Of a DNA stretch of 64,000 nt, positions 1 to 10,700 are shown one piece after another (position 1 is the first letter of the stretch; every line of letters starts with the position of its first letter). The notes beneath the pieces are model-generated. The model did not search any database. It saw only the letters and a program-made list of their open reading frames with translations, and was not told the origin of the DNA. Location of the stretch: positions 17,014,667 through 17,078,666 of the forward strand of contig CM048842.1 in NCBI GenBank assembly GCA_026545765.1, in the 5' to 3' direction. The translations under genes were made by a program, and so were the position numbers. This DNA is from Plantago major. Taxonomy: Eukaryota > Streptophyta > Magnoliopsida > Lamiales > Plantaginaceae.

Positions 1-1036
1 ACAATGCATTAAATGCACGCAGACGGAGATGTCGAATAAAAGCAATGGTAACTTCAAGAAGAAGACAAACTGCTACTGATTATACACAGATATCGATAGT
101 TTGAATTTGATTTAAACTACGGATACTATTGACGGCACTCAAATTCATCTATAAATATCAACACTTAGACAGCTTGAGAAGACACACAACCTGAAGAACT
201 TACACTGAACACATATCTCGCTATCTCAAGCAAATTACTTATCCTCAAAGCTTTCTGTTGCGACCAAAGCTCTTGATCTTAAGTAGCACTAAAGTTCTAA
301 GTGTCCTGATCCTAAACAAGCACTGCTATGTGTGAAAGAGTTGAATCGAAAGATCAAGTATCTGAGATTCATTCTCTTGAACAATTATCATAGACTTGGG
401 TCAGTAAAAAGAACAAGATACCATACATTGAAAAGTGTATTAAGTATACTTGATTCACAGAGCTATCTGATTAACTGAAAAGTTATTAAAGAAGCTCATC
501 TGACAACTCAAACCAAAACCAACACCATCACTGGCGTGGAGTATGTGAAGTACTTAGTTTGAGAAACTAAGGAATAACTCAGGTTATTGAGCACAGAAGT
601 ACTTAGCTTGGGAAGCTAGGAATAGCTCAAAAGGTTTCGAGTGCAGAAGTACTTGGTGGAAAGCCGGGAACATCTCAGGGGAACATTTGGTTGGGAACCA
701 TTTGTTTAAGGAATCTTAGAATAGGATTTTTGTAAGGTGACCTCAATTATCTATTCTAGTGAATTCTAGGTCTTTGGAAGACCGAAGTGGATTAGTTGGA
801 GGATTACGCCACCTCCAGATACCACTATACTTGCTGTGTTATTTACTTTTCTGTACTTACATTTCAAAGAACACACACACACTTTAAGCTTTACGCACTT
901 ATCTATCTTAAGTCTTCCGCCTGAATCTAAGTATCGAGATATCTACGGATATCGAGAAATAGTTTTATCGACAAAAGTTTTAAAAGACTATTCACCCCCC
1001 CTCTAGTCTTTTACTTTGCCGTTATCTGGACCAACA
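1..1036 (+). mobile_element. 5' LTR (3' portion) of SIRE-like Ty1/copia element A
   Basis: The sequence from base 1 is nearly collinear with the full LTR at 13710-15333, beginning at that LTR's base 14303, so about 590 bp of this LTR lies left of the window. It ends with CCAACA at 1031-1036, followed two bases later by the primer-binding site. A TATA-like TATAAATA lies at 150-157. Near the 3' end are repeated hairpins (about 547-720) and a short C run flanked by inverted AAAAGACTA / TAGTCTTTT arms. Stretches such as about 161-300 match 14460-14600 almost exactly, so the two LTRs pair as one insertion. Copia LTR character is seen directly; SIRE-like lineage is inferred from the internal region. 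Confidence 0.93.
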
Positions 1037-1038
1037 AG

Positions 1039-1050
1039 TGGTATCAGAGC
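1039..1050 (+). promoter_or_regulatory. Primer-binding site (tRNA-iMet type)
   Basis: TGGTATCAGAGC lies two bases after the LTR end. It is the standard minus-strand primer site of plant Ty1/copia elements, complementary to the 3' end of initiator tRNA-Met. It fixes the LTR boundary at 1036. The second chained element has no equivalent site after its LTR at 15333. Confidence 0.95.
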
Positions 1051-1153
1051 AGGAGGTTCACAAGCCTTCTGCACTGAACCTAGATCCCCAGATAGGTGAA
1101 GGAACTTTGTCCATTTTCGAGGACTATTTAATTTGTGTGTTAAATGTGCAGGA

Positions 1154-3503
1154 ATGTCTCTGAATGATGCACCCGTTCTCAAACCAGAGAACTACGAGAA
1201 ATGGAAAAATAACATGATGCTCCACCTTGAAGCCATAAGTGACGAAATGATCGAAGTGATAAAGAATGGCCCAATAGTCATTCAACAACTTAATTAAACA
1301 AGTCATGGAGGTTTCTAATGGTAGAGACAGAGATCAAAGCGACGGATCTTCACAAACTGATGCGTCAACAAGTGGGAGATCTACTAGTCAAGTTATTTAC
1401 GAACCAAAGCCCATAGAACTCTGGACATCGGAAGATGCCAAGAGAAATCGTCTGGATGGTCAAGCTCATAATATCATCATCAGATCGACACCTGAGCACA
1501 TACAGTGTAAACTGTGGGGTGCTAAAATGGCGAAAGTTGCCTGGCAACTAATTGAAGAAATCTGTGCCGGAACTGAGAAAACCAAAGAAAACAAGTTCGA
1601 AGTTCTCAAGTTGAAATTTCAAAATTTCAAACAAGAACCCACTGAAACTCTGGAAGAACTTGATTTCAGATTTACCACTCTCATGAGTGATATGGCAGCA
1701 CTTGGGGAAAGCAACAGATACTCCCAGTCAGAAAAGATTAAGACTATTGTCAGAAGTCTTAACCACAACTGGGAGCATACTAAATTCTTTTATTTTAACA
1801 AGGAATGCAAATATCACTCGATGGAACTCTTCTCACATCTTGCTACGGTTGATTATGAGACAACACAAAGAGAACAAACAACCGAAAAGTTGCGAATATT
1901 GCTCTAGTTGCTCAAGGAACTTCCGAAAGAAGAAAAGCAAGGAAGGGATCGAGGATGCTCTTGCCGCAAAGCAAATGAGCAAATATGTCGATCGAAATTG
2001 AGAGAAGAAAAGCTAAAGAGAAGTGAAAAAAGCATCTAGGCTCAAACTATCACCAAGACAAAAATATGCAAAGCTCAGAACAAGCCCATTTCGAGAAGCA
2101 TCATGTCTTGAGGAAGTAGAAATTGGAAAGCGATATCTGTTTCTATTGTCGAAACCTGGTCACTTAAGAAGGATTGTCACGCCTTGACAAACTAAGGACA
2201 GGTGACAAGAAAGATAGAAGAATCTTCAGAAGAAGCCAGAAAGCTTTATTAACTGAAGAAAGAAAGAAAATCCAAACTCAACTGGATGCTCTAGACGTTG
2301 AGACAGATTCTGAAGATGACAATTCAGATGACTCAACCTTACCATCACCAGAATTATGTGGACTTACTCATGATATAATCGACTTCGGCCTCAAGAAGAA
2401 TGAAATGTGTGGAGTTGCTAAAATTGACGGTCCAGACATCTCTAACATAGAAATCTGTCTTATGGCTGATGAGGTAACACATACTTCTTGTTATACTTAT
2501 GAAAGTGATGAAGAAGAAATAAAAGATCTAGAAAATCTCAAGAAAGAACTTGACATCTATGAAAGAGAATTTCTAATGATCCGAGCTAGAGCCGAAAACC
2601 TTGAAGAAGAAAAGAATTCTCTTGAAAAGGAAAATTCTCAATTAGTTAAAGAATCTGAGAGAAAGGATGCTGAAAATGCATCTCTCAAAGCTCAGATATC
2701 TGAGACTGAAAAGTCACATGAAAAAGCAATGGCTGAGTTACGAAAGAATTATGAAAATCTTCTTTCTGAAAACAAGGAACTCGAAAAGAAAGAATTATCT
2801 TTTCAATCTTATGCCAAAGCTAGTGACACTCTTACTGAAGTACAATCTTACTTAAGAGATCATTCAGAAAAGAAAGGACTTGGGCTGAATACACAGACAG
2901 ATTATTCTATCACTCTGAATAAGAGTGAGGAAAGAAGAACATTTGTAAGTACTCAGCAAGATGGTTCCCATGCAATCTATAGTATCGGTCAGAAGACGAA
3001 GATTGTTGACAAAGGAAAAGCGATTCGACTAAACCTTTGTGGGAAAAACAAGTCAAAAACAAAGCTGTTGGGCACGTCTACGAAAAGAAACACAACACCG
3101 AAAAGTGTAAACACCAGCGATCTATGTCTCTCAAAAGGGTAGAATTGCAGGAGCTGGCGAATTCTCCCATGTCACTTTTTCTGGAAAGAAATTGGACCAA
3201 CCAGAGACTAGCAAAGCTGCTGAGAAAAGATCTCAGATAGCTTCAAGTGCTCGAAACGGTATTGGCTATAAAGGCATCGGGAAACAACTTGCTCATGAAT
3301 ACAAACAGGAGCAAGAACGATGGCTAAAGGCTATAATTGCTCAAAGCAATTATCAGAAGTGGAAGTTGAATCAAGCCACTGAAAATCTGAATGCCAGGGC
3401 TAGAAGAAATCTGGCAAGGAAAGCTAAGTTTGCTGAAAAGCAAATTCAGAAACCTGACAGGTATCTGAAAGCACCAATGGAGCACCTAGGAACACACCAA
3501 TGA
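1154..3503 (+). pseudogene. Disrupted gag of element A
   Basis: The likely start is the ATG at 1154 (MSLNDAPVLKPENYEKWKNN), which opens like copia gag, with a stop at 1295-1297. The capsid-like part continues in another frame at 1305-1907 with the expected motif series (CAGTEKTKENKFEVLK, then ETLEELDFRFTTL). Around 2140-2180 a CFYC...GH...DC zinc knuckle is recognisable only across frames; a base is missing inside it. From 2174 to 3142 comes a highly charged coiled-coil segment containing CLMADE, a hallmark of SIRE/Maximus-type gag tails, then basic sequence at 3192-3503. The gene is non-functional as written, with several frameshifts, many at CG dinucleotides where a CTG or CAG is expected. 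Gag identity is secure; exact breakpoints are not. Confidence 0.85.
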
Positions 3504-3676
3504 AGAAAATAATTCTTAATAATGATAATCATTCAATTAGAATTCCTCCTTATGTTCCTATTAGACAAAAGAATGTTCCAAGGAAATTCATTCAAAAATG
3601 GATTCCTACTGGAAGATTGTTTAGTCCTGATGGTTCCAACTGTAAATTGAGAACCTAATCTCCTGTTCCCTGTTGT

Positions 3677-4267
3677 GTGCAGAATGCTTCCTGGACTAAA
3701 GCACAATGGCTATTTGATAGTGGTTGCGGAAAGCACATGACAGGAGACAAAGCAAATCTGGTCGATTACAAAGCTTGCAACACAGGACCAGATATCAGAT
3801 TTGATGTAGGAGAATTAAATCCCTCTCTGGGATTTGGCAACGTCAAATTGGGAACATTAACAATCACTGACGTATTACATGTTAAGGATTTGAAATATAA
3901 TCTATTTAGCATGAGCCAGTTTGCAGACAAAGGTTTTACTGTAAAATTCAAAGCAAAATACTGCAAACTAATTGACAATGAGTCAAAGCAGACAGTCTTG
4001 GTTGCTTGGCGGAAAAGCAGTCTTTATGTTGCCGATTGGGCATCTGCCACAACTGAAGAATGTCTCATGGTGAGTCAATCTGGTCACACAGAAGAGCACT
4101 GGTTATGGCACAAAAGAATGAGTCACTTGAACTTCAAAACTCTGAACAAACTTGACAAAGAAAGAGTTAGTGGTTGGCCTTCCCAAAACATCTTTCAGAA
4201 AGGATGGTATCTGTTCTGCATGTCAGATGGGGAAACAATCCAAAATCTCTTTCAAGTCCAAAACTAG
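3677..4267 (+). pseudogene. pol part 1: aspartic protease and GAG-pre-integrase domain, element A
   Basis: The frame begins NASWTKAQWLFDSGCGKHMTG, the copia protease active-site region with the D-S-G triad, followed by DVLHVKDLKYNLFSMSQ, the usual hydrophobic segment after the protease. WHKRMSHLNFKTLNKL is the histidine-bearing start of the GAG-pre-integrase zinc-binding domain. The frame is lost near 4175, where the continuation (GLPKTSFRKDGICSACQMGK) moves to another frame. The protease would release gag and pol products in the virus-like particle. Upstream (3504-3676) the sequence looks like gag-pol linker without an intact frame. Confidence 0.85.
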
Positions 4268-5090
4268 ACACTCTAGTGTTAGACCACTGCAACTACTACA
4301 TATGGATCTTTTTGAATCATTTGTAACTAATTATGCAGGAAAGAAATATGGTCTGGTTGTTGTAGATGACTTCTCAAGATTCACTTGGGTTGTCTTTCTG
4401 AAACTCAAATCTGATGCCAGGGTGGAGATACCAAACTTGCTGAAAAAGCTTGAAGTCATGAAAAATGACAAGGTATCTGCAATCAGAACAGACCATGGTA
4501 CTGAGTTTTTCAACCAGTACATAAAGGAATTTTGTACCTGCAAAGGTATACAACACCAACTTTCCTCTGTAAGAACACCTCAACAAAATGGTGTTGCAGA
4601 AAGGAAAAACAGAACCCTTAAAGAAGCTGCAAGGACGATGCTAGCTGACACTGAAATAAGTGAAGTTTATTGGGTTGAAGCTGTAAACACAGCCTGCTAC
4701 ACTCAGAACAGATGTTTGATAAACAAACACTATGACATGACCCCTTATGAAATCTTGGTTGGTAGACCCCTAATATCAAACATCTGAGAGTATTTGGTTG
4801 TAGATGTTTTGTTCTAAACAATGGAAAAGATTATCTGAGAACATTTCAACCAAAGGCAGATGAAGGTGTATTTCTTGGTTATTCCACGAATAACAAAGCC
4901 TACTGAAATTCTGAAAAGAACAAAGAAAATTGAAGAATCAGTTCATGTTGTATTCTATGAAGGAAGTAAGAAAACACCTCCTAATGATGAACTCTCAGAA
5001 AGGTTCAAAGAACTAATGTTGAGGGATTCTGAAGAAGAATCCTCAGAAAGGAGAAACATCATTATGGAAAGTGAGGATGACTCGGCGTGA
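4152..5090 (+). pseudogene. pol part 2: integrase, element A
   Basis: 4152-4787 reads through the end of the zinc-binding domain (CSACQMGKQ) and the DDE core: LLHMDLFESF supplies the first Asp, AIRTDHGTEFFNQ the second, and PQQNGVAERKNR the Glu, with DDFSRFTWV between them. This is the usual copia integrase order. The frame stops near 4787 and the C-terminal part (KKIEESVHVVFYEGS, then an acidic tail) continues in another frame at 4860-5090. 5091-5540 is the integrase-RT linker and is more scrambled than the matching stretch at 15670-16130 of the second element. Integrase would insert the cDNA; this copy could not encode a full enzyme. Confidence 0.88.
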
Positions 5091-5542
5091 AAAGCTTGAT
5101 ATGCCTAGTAACAACGGATGACTCACAAACATGATGAAGAATTTCCTATGAAACTTCCGAAATGGAAACGAAGATATTCATCATGAAGCTATCTCTGAAA
5201 CAATCTCTGAAAGACATGTTCGAGATAGCTCAAACATCGAACAAGTGTCGGACATTAATTGCCTTCCGAGGAGCAAAATGTCTTGAATCTTGAAAAATAT
5301 CAAATCAAAATCCCAGTGATTCACATTCAAATCATTTGGATATTGATCCTACTAGCACTAAACCTATGATGAGATGGATCAAGGATCATCCTGCAAAAGA
5401 TGTGATTGGACCAATTAATTAAGGTGTTAGGACTAGGAGAGCAATAGCTGAAAATGCTAATTCTCTCTTTGGATGTTTCATCTCAAATATTGAACCGAAA
5501 AATATAGAAGAAGCATTAGGAGACCAAGACTGGATCTCTGCA

Positions 5543-6393
5543 ATGCAAGAAGAGTTGGATCAATTTGAGAGAAACAAAGTCTGGAAACTAGTTCCATTTG
5601 TAGAAGGAATATCTGTGATTGGAACTAAATGGGTTTTCAGAAACAAAATGAATGAATCTGGTGAAATAACCAGAAACAAAGCAAGATTGGTTGCCAAGGG
5701 ATTTACCCAGACTGAAGGCTTAGATTTTGATGAGTCATATGCACCAGTTGCCAGATTGGATGCAATAAGACTCTTTCTAGCCTTCTGACTCATAAAGATT
5801 TTAAAGTTTATCAGATGGATGTCAAAAGTGCATTCTTGAACGGTGAACTTGCAGAAGAAGTTTATGTTGAGCAACCACCTGTCTTTGAAGTTTCCTCAGA
5901 AAGTAGAATGGTCTATAAACTACAGAAAGCTCTGTATGGACTGAAACAGGCTCCAAGAGCATGATATGACACTTTGGCCAAATACCTTCTGGAAAGTGGT
6001 TTCAAGAAAGGTGAAGTTGATAAAACTTTATTTACCTTAAATCATGATGGGAAACTACTCTTAGTTCAAGTATATGTTGATGACATCATATTTGGATCTA
6101 AGGACAAGCAACTTTGTAATGACTTTGCAAATCTCATGAAAAGTAAGTTTGAGATGAGCATGATGGGAGAAATGAATTATTTTCTAGGATTGCAAGTCAA
6201 GCAACTCAATGATGGAATATTCATTAGTCAAATAAAGTATGCAAAAGATATGCTCACAAAATTCAATCTTAAGCCTTCTGAAAAGAATGCTAAGATATCT
6301 ATGAGCATTGGAACCAAAATGACCTATACTGAATCAGATAAGAGTGTTGAAGAACATAGGAAATTGATAGGTTCACTACTTTACCTCCTATGA
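5543..6393 (+). pseudogene. pol part 3: reverse transcriptase, element A
   Basis: 5543-5788 encodes the RT N-terminus ([49 protein letters not shown]). A one-base loss relative to the second copy ends the frame at about 5788. The next segment ([18 protein letters not shown], then YGLKQAPRA) has an in-frame TGA at 5962-5964 where the second copy has TGG. 5974-6393 holds the catalytic [12 protein letters not shown] motif and [15 protein letters not shown]. All RT blocks are present in order, so this is a full-length domain broken by at least two point changes. Confidence 0.9.
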
Positions 6394-7016
6394 AGTAGAC
6401 ACGATATTCAATCGCCGTTGGAGTGTGAGCTAGATTTGGACAAATCCGATGCAAACACACTACAACATTGCTATGAAAATATTAAGGTATGTAAAAGTAC
6501 GATAGATGTAGGATTGTGGTATCCTAAGAAAGCGGATTGAGTTTATTTGGGTACTCGAATGGCGATTATCTTTGGATCAACGCTTGATAGGAAAAGCACC
6601 TCGTGAACTTGTGGTTTACGGGTACTAGACTTATCTCGTGGTTTAGCAAGAAGCAAAACTCAATTGCAACTTCTACCACGGATTTGAATATATTCTTTCT
6701 TGGTTGTTGTGCAACACAAATTCTGTGGATACAACAACAACTTAAAGACTATGGACTCGATGAAGAGAAAACTCCCATTTTCTGTGACAACATAAGTACT
6801 ATTGCGATTACACAGAATCCTAAATTTCATGCCAGAACAAAGCATATTGATGTTAGACATCACTTCATCAGAGACCATGTTGAAAAAGGCAATATAGAGA
6901 TACTCAAGATTGGCACTGAAGACCAACTTGCAGATATCTTCACTAAGCCACTACAAGAAAGTAGATTCTTAGCCTTAAGACATAGTCTTGGACTAATGGA
7001 ACTACCAATGAACTGA
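6394..7016 (+). pseudogene. pol part 4: RNase H, element A
   Basis: After a frame break at about 6393, the RNase H domain is recognisable at 6603-7016: SWFSKKQNSIATSTTD, IFCDNISTIAITQNPKFHARTKHIDVRHHF, and the usual copia pol C-terminus DQLADIFTKPLQESRF, followed by a TGA at 7014-7016. 6394-6600 is badly damaged; several places differ from the second copy by CG in place of CTG or CAG. RNase H removes the RNA template during reverse transcription. Confidence 0.88.
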
Positions 7017-7160
7017 AAAAGTTCAGGAATCTAGAACGGGCATCCAGAGAAGAGAAAAGAGAAATCTGGAACGGGTATCCAGAAGTCAAAAAGGCTAAAG
7101 AGCAAAAAGACAGCTTAAGATCTCTGAGACGGGAACTCAGATATCTGAATCACTCCATAA
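7017..7160 (+). promoter_or_regulatory. Post-pol hairpin cluster, element A
   Basis: Immediately after the pol stop are three 19-nt inverted repeats at 7030-7048, 7065-7083 and 7123-7141. Each has six-base arms (TCTAGA/TCCAGA, TCTGGA/TCCAGA, TCTGAG/CTCAGA; one mismatch in the first) around a seven-base ACGGGNA loop. The arms differ between hairpins but pairing is kept. The same 19-mer as the second hairpin recurs at 17728-17746 in the second element. A role in the RNA (processing, translation or packaging) is inference. 7161-7580 beyond this shows no coding sequence. Confidence 0.5.
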
Positions 7161-7588
7161 ACGGGGAACACAAAGGAGAATAGTACAACTATCTGCAGTC
7201 AACTACTCTCTTGAAATTCGCATTATTTCTATCTTGATGAAAAACTTGGAAAAATCTTAAGTATAAGACAGATTCAGATGCAAACAGTGTTCCTGGTCAT
7301 ACAAAAATGTGATTCAGATAGCTAATAGCCAAAATTCATTAAATGGGCACAATTACACTTGTTGATAGTGATCATTGCTGAAGAAGCAATGGTGACCCTT
7401 GATGAAATTAAGCGTTTGATCTATACGGTGGAAATTAATTCACAGTAAATAGTGGACTGTAAAAAAATTCTGACAAAGCCCACTTTGCATTTAATGCCGA
7501 ACTAGCTTTTGCTCACGCCTGCTTGCAAATCACAGATACGTACACACAAAATCAATTTGTATGTATTTGTCTGTTGAGATTCTATTGC

Positions 7589-7598
7589 TATATATATA
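7589..7598 (+). promoter_or_regulatory. TATA-like box upstream of the extra gene, element A
   Basis: TATATATATA followed by GGATTTTGGCAAAAG lies about 200 bp before the ATG of the extra gene. The same block, including the GGATTT(T/G)GGCAAAAG tail and a CAA-rich stretch after it, is conserved at 18312-18340, about 210 bp before the ATG in the second element. Conserved position and a leader-like sequence suggest an internal promoter independent of the LTR. No transcript evidence is available here. Confidence 0.45.
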
Positions 7599-7787
7599 GG
7601 ATTTTGGCAAAAGAAATCACTTTCGCCTAATCCAAAATTCTGACTTACACAAAAATAGCAAAACCTTCTCTTGATTCTCTGCAAACCTTCTACAATCTCT
7701 GCAAATCAAGATTAAGTTTTTCTGCAAAGAATTACTGAATCAAATCTCTTTCAAACACCAATCCAAATTCCTACACTATATAAAGAG

Positions 7788-10700
7788 ATGGCCCCAAAGA
7801 ATTCTTCCACATAGAAATCTCAATCCTCCACTGGTACTGCTGAAAAGCAAGCACCAGAGTTGGTTATTGTGAACAATCAACTGGTAGGAGATTTTAATCC
7901 TGACCATTGGACTTCAAATCACAGAATGATTTGGGGTGGTGCCATGGTTGAGGAATACCTCACGGCTGCAATAGAGAACCGGTGAAAGTCGATTCTTGAC
8001 ATGCTTGAAAAGGCACAAATCGAGGTTTTCTATCGCTGCCCAAGTGGAATTTCATCACTCGATGTGTTGGAATTCTACAACAACTCAGGATAATTTCTGT
8101 GTTTACAAAGCACCTTTGATAGTGTCTGTCAAAACCTCAGTCCAAGGAAAGGAAATCCTTCTGGACTTGACAACTTTCTGTAAGTTGTTTGAGTTTCAAA
8201 ATCTTGGAAAGGATTTTGAAATAAACACCAAGGATGATGATCTCCTTGAAGGTGTTAAACAATTGTATGCGATGGCGTGTGTGATCTTGAAAAATCGATA
8301 CACCACCGAGTTCAAGCTTCGACATCCGAACCGGACATCGATGGTTCATTTGGGATGTATTGGCTTGCATTCTTCACAGATGCTTTGATGGTCTACAAGG
8401 AGGTGGTGACCAGATAAGCCAAGAACGATGGATCATGATGTTCTTGCTGAATCAACAAGACAAAAGGCTGGAAAACCTTTTTAACTGGGGAAAGTACGCC
8501 TTCATGAAGTTTGTGAAGAAGATTCAAGGCTTTGAGCCTAAGATCGCCAAAGGACTAGCTGAGCCAAAGGACACAGTAGGCTATGGTCTGAAGATATGCT
8601 ACTTGCTGGAAAAGCTTGGCATTGAGCTCAGAGAGACGGCTGAAATCACCAACAGTAACCTACTCTACAAATATGAGTATACAAACATGATGAAAAAGGT
8701 TGATGGATCTCAGAAAGGTTCTAAGAAGCGAAAGACTGAAGAGGTATCTGAGGGAAAAGATGCGACCAAGAAGCCCAGAACTTCAAGAAAGAAGTCTGCT
8801 GGCAAATCAGAAGACACACCCATAGAGGTTGTCGATTCCCAGATACCTGACCATTCTTAGATGAACAAATTAATACAGATGAACTCATCAATGCTGCAAA
8901 AGAGTTATCAACTACTGAACAAGTAGACTCAGCAAGAGAAAGTGCTTTCAGAAATGTGAAGACTATTACAGAAAGCCTTGTTGATGAACTCATAAATGCT
9001 GCCAAAAGTGGTGAAAAACACCAAGCCCTATCTGCAGAAACCGCAGGAATTATGGACCAATTAGTTCCTAATGCTGATGAGAGCTCTGACGATGAAGATG
9101 ATGAACTAGTCATCTCTCAAGTCCTAGAAAGATCAAAACGGGCTAAGGTTACTGTAACAGTAACTGGTGATAAGGTTTCTGAAAAAGAACCTACACCACA
9201 GGTTGCTGAACAAGCACCTATAGCAAAGGTTGTTGATGCAAACACACCATCAGGGAAGGTCTCCTATGAACAAATTCAAGAAGCCCTGATGAGTGGTAAC
9301 TTAGTGCTGGCAGATGCTGATGAAAATGCCACATCTAAAAGTCTGGAAGAACCTACTAATGATAATTCTTCTGCCTCCAGACAACCACAACAACCAAAAC
9401 CACAACAGCCACAAGTGGTTGATGAAATGGTAAATGAACTCCATTTCGAATTACCAGCATTACAACACGCTGAAGAAAATCCCAAAAGAGCAGGTTCCCC
9501 AACTCGACAAGAGGGATCAAACTGAGACATCCACTCAGTATGATCAACCAGGGGAGGCAACTGAGTTGTACACTCAGGAAAGGTGTGAAGTACCTAAAAC
9601 TTCAAACAAAGAAGCTGTACTGGAACAAGAAGACCAAAGTATAAAAGGGTCACAAGTTCCAGAGACCAATCACCGACAATGCTCGGTAGTGAATGGTTTA
9701 ACTCTACCTTGTGAAAAATTTTATGCTTGTATATCTTGTTACTTATATAAAATTCTTTGTTACAATTTGAGTTAGAAACACGAAACAAGAGGAAGCCGGA
9801 AAGCTTGCCTCGAAGCGAGAAGGAGGTTACCTCAACCTCGCCTCTTAAGAAATCGAGCACATACACGGTGATAATTGATTCTTAAGATAACACTTTTCGA
9901 TCATTTGTCTATGTGCTTAATCATTTAAAGTAAATGTTTCTAACAGGCTCCAATGAGAAAGAGGAAGATAAGCGAAATGCGAGGGACGAACCAGAGACCA
10001 AGGTTTACGAAGAACACATCATTGAGCCTTCTAGCATGAAGGTACATGAAAAATCAGTGATAAGTATTCTTCATCATGGGTTATCTTAAACTTCTTCTAA
10101 AATATTCAATACTTTCTACTTACAGGCTCATTCAGAAGTAGAAATGCAAAGGGAAAAAGTTGCGACATCCCCTGGATCAATGGAAATTGATGAAGCTACC
10201 AAGGCAACATCACATGAAAGAATACCAGAAACTGAGAAAGTTTCTGAGAAAAATGACTCTGAGCTTCCTATTGAGGAAGTAAGTCCAAAACTCAGAACTC
10301 ATTAAAGCATTTTTGCACAAATTCTTTCAAATAATTTCCTAAGTATTGTATTAATCTTAATTCTCAGGTTCAAGAAAGAAAGGTTGATGAGGACCAGACT
10401 TCCAAGTCTCCACCTCACAACAAGATATCTGAGACACCAATTGTCTCAGTAGCACAAGTCTCTGAGCCTGAAGTACTTACTCAGGTAACTCAGAAACTAA
10501 ACTACATTTCTACTCATATATCTACAAAAGTTTTGAAGCTCACTCAAAACTCTTTCTTTCAGGCTCAAACGAGTGCAAAGCAGGCTCCCAATGATGAGAA
10601 AAGGGACCTACTTCCCTTCTTCAAAGCTCAAACCTTGCCAAAGCATATTCAATGCTTCAAGAAATGGCAAAGGTTAAGGTGCTCTGACCTCTCTGAAATA

